From contig NZ_CP107958.1 of the NCBI RefSeq assembly GCF_036075115.1, positions 4,960,001 through 5,024,000 of the forward strand: a stretch of DNA of 64,000 bases, written 5' to 3'. A program made the position numbers and the translations under genes. The DNA comes from Streptomyces sp. NBC_00377 (GTDB taxonomy: Bacteria; Actinomycetota; Actinomycetes; Streptomycetales; Streptomycetaceae). Below, piece by piece: positions 18,810-26,150 of the stretch. The notes under the pieces were generated by a model, which worked only from the letters and a program-made list of their open reading frames with translations, made no database searches and was not told the origin of the DNA. Position 1 is the stretch's first letter; each line of letters begins with the position of its first letter.

Positions 18810-18946
18810 GCGGAAGCGCCGCCGGCCTTCCGCGCCTCCCGGCGCCCTCGTCCGAGGGCATCCGTGCGCCGGCCGCCGGCGAGACCCGGCCGCGCACCCC
18901 TCTTCTTTGCACACCCCCGCCGCACCTGCCCCGGAGGAGAACGAGC

Positions 18947-19786
18947 ATGAGCCGCAGTGACGTCCTGGTCGACGCCGACTGGGTCGAGGCCAACCTCGAC
19001 AACGCCGACATCGCCATCGTCGAGGTCGACGAGGACACGTCCGCGTACGAGAAGAACCACATCCGCAACGCGATCCGGATCGACTGGACGAAGGACCTCC
19101 AGGACCCGGTCCGCCGTGACTTCGTCGACCAGGAGGGCTTCGAGAAGCTCCTGTCGGCCAAGGGCATCGCCAACGACACGCTGGTGATCCTCTACGGCGG
19201 CAACAACAACTGGTTCGCGTCCTACGCCTACTGGTACTTCAAGCTGTACGGCCACGACAACGTCAAGCTTCTCGACGGTGGCCGCAAGAAGTGGGAGCTG
19301 GACGCCCGCGAGCTGGTCGAAGAGGTGCCCGAGCGCCCCGAGACCTCCTACCAGGCCAAGCCGCAGAACAAGTCGATCCGCGCCTTCCGCGACGACGTGG
19401 TGGCGGCCATCGGTTCGCAGAACCTGGTCGACGTCCGCTCGCCCGACGAGTTCAGCGGCAAGCTGCTCGCTCCCGCGCACCTGCCGCAGGAGCAGTCGCA
19501 GCGCCCGGGCCACGTCCCGTCGGCGCGCAACATCCCGTGGTCGAAGAACGCCAACGACGACGGCACCTTCAAGTCGGACGAGGCGCTCAAGGAGCTCTAC
19601 GCCGACGAGCAGGTCGACCTGGCCAAGGACACCATCGCGTACTGCCGCATCGGTGAGCGCTCGGCCCTGACCTGGTTCGTGCTGCACGAGCTGCTGGGCG
19701 TGGAGAACGTCAAGAACTACGACGGCTCCTGGACCGAGTACGGCTCCCTGGTCGGCGTCCCGATCGAGCTCGGCGCCAACAAGTAA
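18947..19786 (+). CDS. Thiosulfate sulfurtransferase (rhodanese, CysA2/CysA3 type)
   Basis: 279 residues with tandem rhodanese domains. The catalytic domain carries the active-site loop CRIGERS with persulfide-forming Cys233. The N-terminal domain has YGGNNNWFASYA in place of a catalytic Cys. It transfers sulfane sulfur from thiosulfate to cyanide or thiol acceptors in the cytoplasm. GGAGG is well placed before ATG 18947. It sits directly after the Cys leader and before the SseC-like gene, the same pairing as the mycobacterial cysA3-sseC1 locus. Confidence 0.92.
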   Translation: MSRSDVLVDADWVEANLDNADIAIVEVDEDTSAYEKNHIRNAIRIDWTKDLQDPVRRDFVDQEGFEKLLSAKGIANDTLVILYGGNNNWFASYAYWYFKLYGHDNVKLLDGGRKKWELDARELVEEVPERPETSYQAKPQNKSIRAFRDDVVAAIGSQNLVDVRSPDEFSGKLLAPAHLPQEQSQRPGHVPSARNIPWSKNANDDGTFKSDEALKELYADEQVDLAKDTIAYCRIGERSALTWFVLHELLGVENVKNYDGSWTEYGSLVGVPIELGANK

Positions 19787-19825
19787 CCCTTCCAAGACCG
19801 ACCTGAACGACCTCTGGAGAAGCAC

Positions 19826-20113
19826 ATGTGTGGAGCGAAGGCCGGCGGCCCCGACGCCTCGACGATCAAGCCCGGTGAGACCACGATCCAGGGTCAGGTG
19901 ACCCGGGACGGCGAGCCGGTGACGGGCTACGTCCGTCTGCTGGACTCGACCGGCGAGTTCACCGCGGAGGTCCCGACCTCCGCCACCGGACAGTTCCGCT
20001 TCTACGCGGCCGAGGGCACCTGGACCGTTCGCGCCCTCGTCCCCGGCGCCACCGCCGACCGCACGGTCGTCGCCCAGCAGGGCGGCCTCGCGGAGGTCGC
20101 GATCGCGGTCTGA
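19826..20113 (+). CDS. sseC: SseC-like DUF1416 protein
   Basis: 95 residues starting MCGAKAGGPD. It has a beta-sandwich pattern (TTIQGQVTRDGEPVTGYVRL and so on) like a transthyretin or carboxypeptidase-regulatory fold. DUF1416 proteins are found next to thiosulfate sulfurtransferase genes in actinobacteria (SseC1/SseC2 in mycobacteria). A Gly/Cys N-terminus is characteristic. It follows the rhodanese gene by 39 bp with a GGAGA ribosome site, so it shares that operon. The biochemical role is not established. Confidence 0.82.
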   Translation: MCGAKAGGPDASTIKPGETTIQGQVTRDGEPVTGYVRLLDSTGEFTAEVPTSATGQFRFYAAEGTWTVRALVPGATADRTVVAQQGGLAEVAIAV

Positions 20114-20138
20114 GCCCCGGCTCGGGCTCCGACGACGC

Positions 20139-20178
20139 AAGGGCCGTGCCCGGGTCGAACACCCGCGGCACGGCCCTT
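20139..20178. terminator. Terminator of the sulfurtransferase operon
   Basis: A perfect 12-bp stem (20139-20150 with 20167-20178) around a 16-base loop, starting 25 bp after the sseC-like stop. Confidence 0.8.
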
Positions 20179-20239
20179 CCACACGCTCCGGGCCGCTCCG
20201 GGCCGCCCCGATCCGCCGCGCCGGTTCTACTCTGGACCT

Positions 20240-20500
20240 ATGTACGCCCGCCGTCGGCACGCCTACTTCGCGATGATGGGGACCTGCATCGCGCTGTTCG
20301 TCCTGGCCTGGGGAGTCGTGCGGATCTGGTCGGTCCCCGTGGCCGTCGGGATGTGTGTGGTGGCCATGGTCATCCCGCCGCTCGCCGCGATGGTCGCCAA
20401 CCGGCGCGGCCCCGAGGACCGCTGGTGGGACGACCCCTCCGGCGACCCGAAGTCCGACGAGTGGTGGGACGAGCTGGACGGCAAGAAGCGCCGCCCCTAG
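20240..20500 (+). CDS. DUF3099 small membrane protein
   Basis: 86 residues. Two TM segments (AYFAMMGTCIALFVLAWGVV and VPVAVGMCVVAMVIPPLAAMV) are joined by a short turn. An acidic, Trp-rich cytoplasmic tail (DRWWDDPSGD, DEWWDELDGKKRR) follows. The pattern matches the DUF3099 family, widely conserved in Streptomyces and of unknown function. TACTCT at 20227-20232 just before ATG 20240 could be the -10 of a leaderless transcript. Confidence 0.8.
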   Translation: MYARRRHAYFAMMGTCIALFVLAWGVVRIWSVPVAVGMCVVAMVIPPLAAMVANRRGPEDRWWDDPSGDPKSDEWWDELDGKKRRP

Positions 20501-20536
20501 CGCCCCGGACACACCCCGGACACACCCGGGGCGCTC

Positions 20537-20899
20537 CTAGTAGACGAGGGCCTGCGTGCCGTCGGCCAGCGCCTCCTGCACGAACACCTGCGCCCCCGCG
20601 ATCCGCACGCCCTCGATGACGTCCTTCTCCGTGATGTCCCGGCGGGCCGCGCACTGGGTGCACAGGGTGAGGCGGCCGCCGGCCAGGATCGAGTCGAGCA
20701 GGCCGGGCAGCGGGGCCGCGTGCGGAAGCTCGAACTCGGCCGCCCGGCCCGGCAGCGCGAACCAGGCGGACTCGCCGGTCAGCCACAGGGAGACCTCGAC
20801 CCCGCTGGCCACGGCGACAGCCGCGACCGTGAACGCCTGAGAGCACCGCTCGGGGGCATCGGCCCCCGCCGTCACCTTGATCACGAGCTTCTTCGCCAT
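20537..20899 (-). CDS. DsrE/DsrF-like protein
   Basis: 120 residues from ATG 20899. It has a Rossmann-like DsrE fold: KLVIKVTAGADAPERCSQAF, then VEVSLWLTGES, then LTLCTQCAARRDI and GVRIAGAQVFVQEAL. The CTQC pair lies where sulfur-relay DsrE proteins carry their redox or persulfide cysteine. The nearby sulfurtransferase makes a sulfur-relay role plausible but unproven. It faces away from the nitrobindin cluster and has an inverted repeat just upstream. Confidence 0.75.
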   Translation of the reverse strand: MAKKLVIKVTAGADAPERCSQAFTVAAVAVASGVEVSLWLTGESAWFALPGRAAEFELPHAAPLPGLLDSILAGGRLTLCTQCAARRDITEKDVIEGVRIAGAQVFVQEALADGTQALVY

Positions 20900-20919
20900 G
20901 ACTGAAGCGTAGTCAACGC

Positions 20920-20948
20920 CTCCACGATCGATGGTGTCGATCATGGAG
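20920..20948. promoter_or_regulatory. Inverted repeat upstream of the DsrE-like gene
   Basis: Twelve-base arms (20920-20931 and 20937-20948) pair at 11 of 12 positions around a 5-base centre, 21 bp upstream of the gene start. It could be an operator overlapping the promoter or a 5' UTR hairpin. Confidence 0.45.
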
Positions 20949-21120
20949 GGTCCCAGTGGAACGCGGGACGGATCGGCGCGCTCCCCGCCGCCGAGGAGCC
21001 GAGCCGCCGGGCCGGCCCCGTGAGGGCGTACCTCACAAGGAGGGCGGCTTCCCGGCCGCGTAAGCTGGATCCCGGCCCTGTGTTACGTACCTTGAAGCAC
21101 GCTCATCCGAGGAGCACCCC

Positions 21121-21219
21121 GTGGAGATCTTCTTCGAAGCCCTGCTGGTCCTGGTCTGCGTCGGCGTCCTCGCCTTCGCCGGTCTGACCGTGAAGAAGCT
21201 GTACCAGGGCCAGCGCTGA
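21121..21219 (+). CDS. 32-residue single-pass membrane protein
   Basis: GTG 21121 is preceded by GAGGAG. The product starts MEIFFEALLVL, contains one TM helix of about 20 residues and ends with the basic tail KKLYQGQR. I recall the same small protein being conserved in Streptomyces just before the nitrobindin gene. The stop is 26 bp before that gene, so they are probably co-transcribed. The function is unknown. Confidence 0.7.
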   Translation: MEIFFEALLVLVCVGVLAFAGLTVKKLYQGQR

Positions 21220-21245
21220 CCGACCACGTCCAGGAACTGTCACTC

Positions 21246-21821
21246 ATGATCGAGATTCCGTCCGACCTCCACAAGGACCTCGTCCCCCTCGCCTTCCTGC
21301 TGGGCACCTGGGCGGGCGCGGGCGTGCACGACTTCCCCGGTTCGCAGAAGTGCAACTTCGGGCAGGAGGTCACCTTCGGCCACGACGGCCGCGACTTCCT
21401 GGAGTACCACTCCCACACCTGGGTCCTGGACGGTGAGGGCAACAAGGTCCGGCCCCTGGAGTCGGAGTCCGGCTTCTGGCGCATCGACGCCGACCGCAAG
21501 GTCGAGGTGACCATGGTCCGCGACGAGGGCGTGGTCGAGATCTGGTACGGCGAGCTCGCCGACAAGAAGCCGCAGATCGACCTCGTCACCGACGCGGTTG
21601 CCCGCACGGCCGCCTCCGGTGCCTACACCGGCGGCAAGCGTCTGTACGGCTACGTCAAGAGCGACCTCATGTGGGTCGGCGAGAAGCAGACCCCCGAGGT
21701 CGAGCTGCGCCCCTACATGTCGGCGCACCTGAAGAAGGTCGTCACCCCGGAGGAGGTCGAGCGCTGGGCCAAGGCCCTGCCCGACGACATGCCGGACGAC
21801 GGGATCGCCTTCTTCAAGTAG
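21246..21821 (+). CDS. Nitrobindin-family heme protein (FABP-like, DUF1794)
   Basis: 191 residues forming an all-beta barrel. The family signature near the N-terminus is GTWAGAG, and a conserved His sits near the C-terminus (YMSAHLKKV), where nitrobindins bind heme iron. Related proteins isomerise peroxynitrite to nitrate. It lies directly upstream of the nur gene with a 16-bp gap, so it may share a transcript with, or be under the control of, that metal regulator. Confidence 0.83.
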   Translation: MIEIPSDLHKDLVPLAFLLGTWAGAGVHDFPGSQKCNFGQEVTFGHDGRDFLEYHSHTWVLDGEGNKVRPLESESGFWRIDADRKVEVTMVRDEGVVEIWYGELADKKPQIDLVTDAVARTAASGAYTGGKRLYGYVKSDLMWVGEKQTPEVELRPYMSAHLKKVVTPEEVERWAKALPDDMPDDGIAFFK

Positions 21822-21837
21822 TTCTAGACTCTTCGGT

Positions 21838-22284
21838 GTGGTGAGCACTGAGAGCACCGACTGGAAGAGCGACCTGCGGCAGCGCGGCTACCGGCTGACG
21901 CCGCAGCGCCAGCTTGTCCTCGAAGCCGTGGACACACTGGAGCACGCGACCCCCGACGACATCCTCGTGGAAGTGAGGAAAACGGCGTCGGGGGTCAACA
22001 TCTCCACCGTGTACCGGACCCTGGAGCTCCTGGAGGAGCTCGAGCTGGTCAGCCACGCGCACCTGGGGCACGGGGCGCCGACGTACCACCTGGCGGACCG
22101 GCACCACCACATCCACCTCGTCTGCCGGGACTGCGGCAACGTCATCGAGGCGGACGTGAAGGTGGCCGCGGAGTTCAGGGACAAGCTGCGCGAGACCTTC
22201 GGCTTCGACACCGACATGAAGCACTTCGCGATCTTCGGCCGCTGTGAGGACTGCACGCTCAAGGGTTCACCTGCCAAGTCGTAG
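21838..22284 (+). CDS. nur: Nickel-responsive Fur-family regulator Nur
   Basis: 148 residues from GTG 21838 (a second GTG at 21841 is equally possible). The winged helix (GYRLTPQRQLVLEAVDTL, INISTVYRTLELLEEL-like) precedes the dimerisation domain. The His-rich metal region is HAHLGHGAPTYHLADRHHH, followed by CRDC and, near the end, CEDC. The sequence closely resembles my memory of S. coelicolor Nur, whose Ni-bound form represses nickel uptake genes and the iron superoxide dismutase gene sodF. The neighbouring nitrobindin and the distant SCO4226-like nickel binder fit a metal-homeostasis theme. Confidence 0.88.
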   Translation: MVSTESTDWKSDLRQRGYRLTPQRQLVLEAVDTLEHATPDDILVEVRKTASGVNISTVYRTLELLEELELVSHAHLGHGAPTYHLADRHHHIHLVCRDCGNVIEADVKVAAEFRDKLRETFGFDTDMKHFAIFGRCEDCTLKGSPAKS

Positions 22285-22294
22285 GCTTGGGCCC

Positions 22295-23260
22295 ATGAAG
22301 AGTCCCTTGCTGTCCCTGCCCGGCGCCGTCCCCGCCGAGGGCGTGGACGAAGGCGTCGCCGGTCACTACGGCGACCTGTTCCGCGAGCAGCGCGCCCTCG
22401 CCGACGGCACCGGATTCGTCGACCTCTCGCACCGCGGAGTCATCGCCGTCTCCGGCGAGGACCGGCTGAGCTGGCTGCACCTTCTCCTCACCCAGCACGT
22501 CACCGACCTCCCCGTCGGCGAGGCCGCCGAGGCGCTGATCCTCTCCGCGAACGGCCACGTCGAGCACGCGCTCTACCTGGTCGACGACGGTCTGACGGTC
22601 TGGGCGCACGTCGAGCCCGGCACCCAGGAGGCTCTGATGGCCTACCTGGAGTCGATGAAGTTCTTCTACCGGGTCGAGGTCGCCGACCGCACCGCGGACC
22701 TCGCCGTCGTGCACCTCCCGGCCGGTTCCATCGCACCCGTGCCGCCGGGTGTGGTCGTCCGGGAGACGGCGTACGGACGCGATCTCTTCCTGCCCCGCGC
22801 CGACCTGGAGGCGTACGCGGAGAAGGCGGGCCCGCCGGCGGGGATCCTCGCCCACGAGGCCCTCCGCGTCGAGCACCACCGGCCGCGGCTCGGCTTCGAG
22901 ACCGATCACCGGACCATTCCGCACGAGCTCGGCTGGATCGGCACCGCCGTGCACCTCCAGAAGGGCTGCTACCGCGGTCAGGAGACGGTGGCCCGCGTGC
23001 AGAACCTCGGCAAGCCGCCCCGCCGCCTCGTCTTCCTCCACCTCGACGGCAGCGAGGTCCACCTCCCGGCCGCGGGCACCGAGCTGCGCGTCGCCGACGA
23101 CGCCCCCGACGGGCGGAAGATCGGATTCATCACCACCTCCGCCCGCCACCACGAACTCGGACCGGTGGCGCTGGCCCTGGTGAAGCGGAACGTCCCGGTG
23201 GACGCGCCGCTGCTGGCGGGGACGACGGCGGCCGCCCAGGAAGTGGTCGTGGAACCGTAG
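22295..23260 (+). CDS. YgfZ/GcvT folate-binding protein (Fe-S cluster repair type)
   Basis: 321 residues from ATG 22295, 10 bp after nur. It has the aminomethyltransferase-like fold with the YgfZ signature KGCYRGQE and following RVQNLGKPPR. YgfZ proteins bind tetrahydrofolate and assist Fe-S enzyme maintenance in the cytoplasm. The length and N-terminal domain (FVDLSHRGVIAVSGEDRLSW) are typical of the family. Confidence 0.87.
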   Translation: MKSPLLSLPGAVPAEGVDEGVAGHYGDLFREQRALADGTGFVDLSHRGVIAVSGEDRLSWLHLLLTQHVTDLPVGEAAEALILSANGHVEHALYLVDDGLTVWAHVEPGTQEALMAYLESMKFFYRVEVADRTADLAVVHLPAGSIAPVPPGVVVRETAYGRDLFLPRADLEAYAEKAGPPAGILAHEALRVEHHRPRLGFETDHRTIPHELGWIGTAVHLQKGCYRGQETVARVQNLGKPPRRLVFLHLDGSEVHLPAAGTELRVADDAPDGRKIGFITTSARHHELGPVALALVKRNVPVDAPLLAGTTAAAQEVVVEP

Positions 23261-23272
23261 AACCCGGGGTTC

Positions 23273-23698
23273 TCAGATCTCGATCAGGACGGTGAACGGG
23301 CCGTCGTTCGTCAGCGACACGCGCATCTGCGCGCCGAACCGGCCCGTGGCCACCGTCGCGCCCAGGGCACGCAGCCGGGCGACGACCTCCTCGACGAGCG
23401 GCTCGGCGACATCGCCGGGGGCGGCCGCGTTCCAGGTGGGGCGGCGGCCCTTGCGGGCGTCCCCGTACAGCGTGAACTGACTGATCACCAGTAGCGGGGC
23501 GTCGACGTCGCTGCACGACCTCTCGTCGTGCAGCATGCGCACCGACCAGAGCTTGCGGGCCAGTTGGGCCGCCTTCTCCTTCGTGTCCTCGTGGGTGACG
23601 CCGACCAGGACGCACAGTCCTTCGCCGCTGATCTCCCCGACCGTCTCGCCGTCCACGACGACGCTCGCGCCGTCCACCCTCTGCACCACCGCTCGCAT
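23273..23698 (-). CDS. dtd: D-aminoacyl-tRNA deacylase
   Basis: 141 residues. It hydrolyses D-aminoacyl-tRNA and glycyl-tRNA(Ala), protecting translation. Signature motifs are MRAVVQRVDGASV, SQFTLYGDARKGRRP with the nucleophilic Thr, and the Gly-Pro motif in NDGPFTVLIE. ATG 23698 gives the canonical N-terminus; an upstream in-frame ATG at 23707 adds three residues. It converges with the ygfZ-type gene, with 12 bp between stops. Confidence 0.93.
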   Translation of the reverse strand: MRAVVQRVDGASVVVDGETVGEISGEGLCVLVGVTHEDTKEKAAQLARKLWSVRMLHDERSCSDVDAPLLVISQFTLYGDARKGRRPTWNAAAPGDVAEPLVEEVVARLRALGATVATGRFGAQMRVSLTNDGPFTVLIEI

Positions 23699-23785
23699 GC
23701 GGACCATGATGCCCGGTGTCCGGCGCGGACCCGCGAGGGACCCAATTCTGCTCCTTCACCCGTTATCTGGGGCCGTTCGGGGGGA

Positions 23786-23815
23786 CTCGGTAACCGAGCG
23801 GCCACTCGGAGTGGC
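23786..23815. promoter_or_regulatory. Two adjacent palindromes in the rsiG promoter
   Basis: CTCGGT-A-ACCGAG (23786-23798) and GCCACTC-G-GAGTGGC (23801-23815) are both perfect and lie 43-72 bp before the rsiG start. The first contains GGTAACC. They look like binding sites for one or two regulators of rsiG. Confidence 0.45.
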
Positions 23816-23857
23816 ACGATGCTTCCCACACGCCGGTCGAGGGGACGGTAGAAGGAC

Positions 23858-24424
23858 ATGAGCACACCGAGTACCGGGCGGCCCGCGACACATCGGCCGC
23901 CACCACAGCGCAGCGACAGCCCCGTGCTGCCCACGGAACCACCCGAGCACGACCTGACCGGGCTGAGCCTGCCCGAACTGCGCACCCTGCGCCGGGACGC
24001 CCAGCGCGACGAGGCCGACCTCAGCTACGTACGACGGCTGCTCCAGGGCCGTATCGACATCCTGCGCGCGGAGCTGGCCCGACGCTCCCCGACGGGTGCG
24101 GCCTCCGTGGTGGAGCGGCTGTCGGAGATCCTCACCGACGCGCCGGCCCGGTACCGCTCCTCGGCCCGCCACGTCACCCTGGGCACCCCGCACGGCGAGG
24201 AGTCCCGGATCCTGGCCGCCGACATGCTCGCCGACGTCGAACTCTCCGACCTCGGCGCCCGCACCGATCCCGAGCTCCACGAGGCGATGGCCCGCCTGGT
24301 CGGCTACGAACAGCAGGTCTCGAGCCGCCGCCAGCACCTCCAGCGGACGGCCGACGAGTCGGGTGCGGAGATCACCAGGCGGTACCGCGAGGGCGAGGCG
24401 CAGGTGGAGGACCTCCTGGTGTGA
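23858..24424 (+). CDS. rsiG: c-di-GMP-binding anti-sigma factor RsiG
   Basis: 188 residues. RsiG bound to c-di-GMP sequesters the sporulation sigma factor WhiG. The protein is a helical hairpin, and each helix carries the diagnostic motif E-x3-S-x2-R-x3-Q-x3-D. Copy 1 is EADLSYVRRLLQGRID and copy 2 is EQQVSSRRQHLQRTAD; both fit the spacing exactly. The N-terminal ~45 residues are Pro-rich and probably disordered. AAGGA precedes ATG 23858. whiG itself is not in the window. Confidence 0.93.
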   Translation: MSTPSTGRPATHRPPPQRSDSPVLPTEPPEHDLTGLSLPELRTLRRDAQRDEADLSYVRRLLQGRIDILRAELARRSPTGAASVVERLSEILTDAPARYRSSARHVTLGTPHGEESRILAADMLADVELSDLGARTDPELHEAMARLVGYEQQVSSRRQHLQRTADESGAEITRRYREGEAQVEDLLV

Positions 24425-24523
24425 CGCCGATGATCCGTCCGATGCCGTGCGGGCGGAGCAGGGGCGGCCGAGGCGGGAAAAAATTCCCCGCACCATCCGC
24501 CCGCCCCTGCCTACGGTGAACCC

Positions 24524-25789
24524 ATGACCCGTCTCGCCACCCAGCACCCCGTCGACGTCCGCGCGATCACCGATGCCGAGCTGCCCGACTGGACACGTGC
24601 CCTGAACACGGGCTTTCTGCGTCCGCCCACGGTCCCCGACCGGATGCTCGCCGACCGCCGCAAGGCGTTCGCGGGCTCCCGCCTCTCCGGCGCCTTCGAC
24701 GCGGGCCGGTGCGTGGCGACCTTCCGTTCGTTCGACCAGGAGCTCACGGCGGTCGGTGGCGCCGCCGTCCCCGCCGACGCCATCTCCAACGTTACCGTCG
24801 CGCCCACGCACCGCCGCCGCGGACTCCTCACCCGCCTGATGGCCGACGACCTGACGGCGGCGAAGGAACGCGGGGACGTCGTGGCCACCCTCATAGCGGC
24901 CGAGTACCGGATCTACGGCCGGTACGGCTTCGGGCCGGCCACCACGATGACCGAGTGGTCGATCGATGTGCCGCGCGCCGGCCTCGACCCGCGCCGGCCG
25001 GTCCCACAGGACGGCGGCCGTATCGACTTCGCCGACGGCGAGGAGATCCGCCGGCTCGGTCCCGGGCTGCACGAGCGGCTGCGTCGTGCCCAGCCCGGTG
25101 CGATCAGCCGGGACGAGTACTGGTGGGCGGCGCGCACCGGGCTGCTGTGGCTGTACGGCGATGAGTGGACCGAACCCTTCTTCGTGGTCTACCGCTCGGC
25201 GGACGGCGTGGTCGAGGGCATGGCCTCCTACCGGGCGGACGAAGAGTGGAGCGACGCCAAGCAGCCGCTGAACACGGCGAAGGTGAACTGGCTGAGCGCG
25301 GTGACCCCGGCCGCGGAGCGTGCCCTGTGGCACTACCTGTGTTCCATCGACTGGATCGCCCGGGTGAAGACGGACTGGCGTTCGCCGGACGACCTGCTGC
25401 CCCTGTATCTGCCGGATCCGCGTGCGGCGAGCATCACCACGCAGGCGGACTGGCTGTGGGTGCGGATCCTGGACGTCGTACGGGCCCTGGAGGCACGGAC
25501 GTACGACGTGTCGGGCGCGTTGGTCCTGGAGGTCGTCGACGGGGCGGGCCTGGCCGGAGGCCGCTTCCTGCTGGACGCGACCCCCGACGGCGCCTCCTGT
25601 ACGCCGACCACCCGCAGCGCCGACCTCACCCTGGACGTGGCCGACCTGGCGACGCTGTGGCTGGGTGACCGGTCCGCGGGGCGGCTGGCGGCGCTGGGCC
25701 GGCTCCGGGAAGAACGAGAGGGCGCCGCCCGGGGGGCCGACGCCCTGCTGCGCACGTCCGGGCGGCCTTGGTGCCCGGACATGTTCTGA
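24524..25789 (+). CDS. Eis-type N-acetyltransferase
   Basis: 421 residues with the Eis three-part layout: an N-terminal GNAT domain with acetyl-CoA loop (NVTVAPTHRRRGLLTRLM), a second GNAT-like region and a C-terminal SCP2-like domain (SADLTLDVADLATLWLG). Tyr in YGRYGFG corresponds to the general acid region. The chain ends in Phe, whose carboxylate is the catalytic base in mycobacterial Eis. Family members acetylate aminoglycosides or protein lysines; the substrate here is unknown. An A-rich GGGAAAAAATT tract precedes it. Confidence 0.87.
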   Translation: MTRLATQHPVDVRAITDAELPDWTRALNTGFLRPPTVPDRMLADRRKAFAGSRLSGAFDAGRCVATFRSFDQELTAVGGAAVPADAISNVTVAPTHRRRGLLTRLMADDLTAAKERGDVVATLIAAEYRIYGRYGFGPATTMTEWSIDVPRAGLDPRRPVPQDGGRIDFADGEEIRRLGPGLHERLRRAQPGAISRDEYWWAARTGLLWLYGDEWTEPFFVVYRSADGVVEGMASYRADEEWSDAKQPLNTAKVNWLSAVTPAAERALWHYLCSIDWIARVKTDWRSPDDLLPLYLPDPRAASITTQADWLWVRILDVVRALEARTYDVSGALVLEVVDGAGLAGGRFLLDATPDGASCTPTTRSADLTLDVADLATLWLGDRSAGRLAALGRLREEREGAARGADALLRTSGRPWCPDMF

Positions 25790-25895
25790 CCTCTCCTCTC
25801 TGACGACCTGCGTAGCCGCCGTGTACCTGGTACCTGCCGCTACCTGCGTGGCTTCCTGTGCTCGTACTCGTCTGTCTGTGCGGGTATCCGTAGCT

Positions 25896-25967
25896 GTTCA
25901 GTTGTGGCTGTGCGACCGTTGTGAAGTTGTGGCTGTGCGGCGATGTTCAGTTGTGGCTGTACGTCGG
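25896..25967 (+). repeat. Three copies of an AGTTGTGGCTGTGCG-like repeat
   Basis: AGTTGTGGCTGT occurs three times at ~24-25 bp spacing in the 361-bp gene-free interval between the acetyltransferase and devE genes. No ORF with a credible start overlaps it. The rest of the interval (25790-25895 and 25968-26150) holds only the devE operator and promoter. Confidence 0.6.
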
Positions 25968-26046
25968 TGCCGACTGCTCGGGCTCCCGGCTCCCCTCCGG
26001 AAGGGAGCCCGACCGGCCAACCGTCTGAAAGTTTGACCATGTTGTT

Positions 26047-26065
26047 GAAGTTGGCTGCCAACTTC
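26047..26065. promoter_or_regulatory. DevE/DevA-type operator (perfect palindrome)
   Basis: GAAGTTGGC and GCCAACTTC flank a single T, a perfect 19-bp palindrome 86 bp before devE. A near copy occurs at 27301-27315 before devA. Such a site suits a dimeric GntR regulator, and DevA is reported to repress its own operon. Confidence 0.65.
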
Positions 26066-26138
26066 ACTGTAACTATGTCCGCTTGGAAGCGTCCTATAAC
26101 CATCTATCTTTGAACTGCCCAAAGATGGCGAGAAGTTG

Positions 26139-26150
26139 TAGTGTGCGGAC
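26139..26150 (+). promoter_or_regulatory. Leaderless-type -10 region of devE
   Basis: TAGTGT (26139-26144) lies 6 bp ahead of GTG 26151, so the transcript should start at the codon. The preceding AGATGG-N6-AAGTTGTAG block (from 26123) recurs at identical spacing before devA. Confidence 0.55.

Noticed and set aside
18683..18946. N-terminal extension of the sulfurtransferase
   Set aside because: In-frame codons upstream of ATG 18947 give a low-complexity Pro/Arg-rich stretch, whereas GGAGG and the conserved start of the rhodanese fold support ATG 18947.
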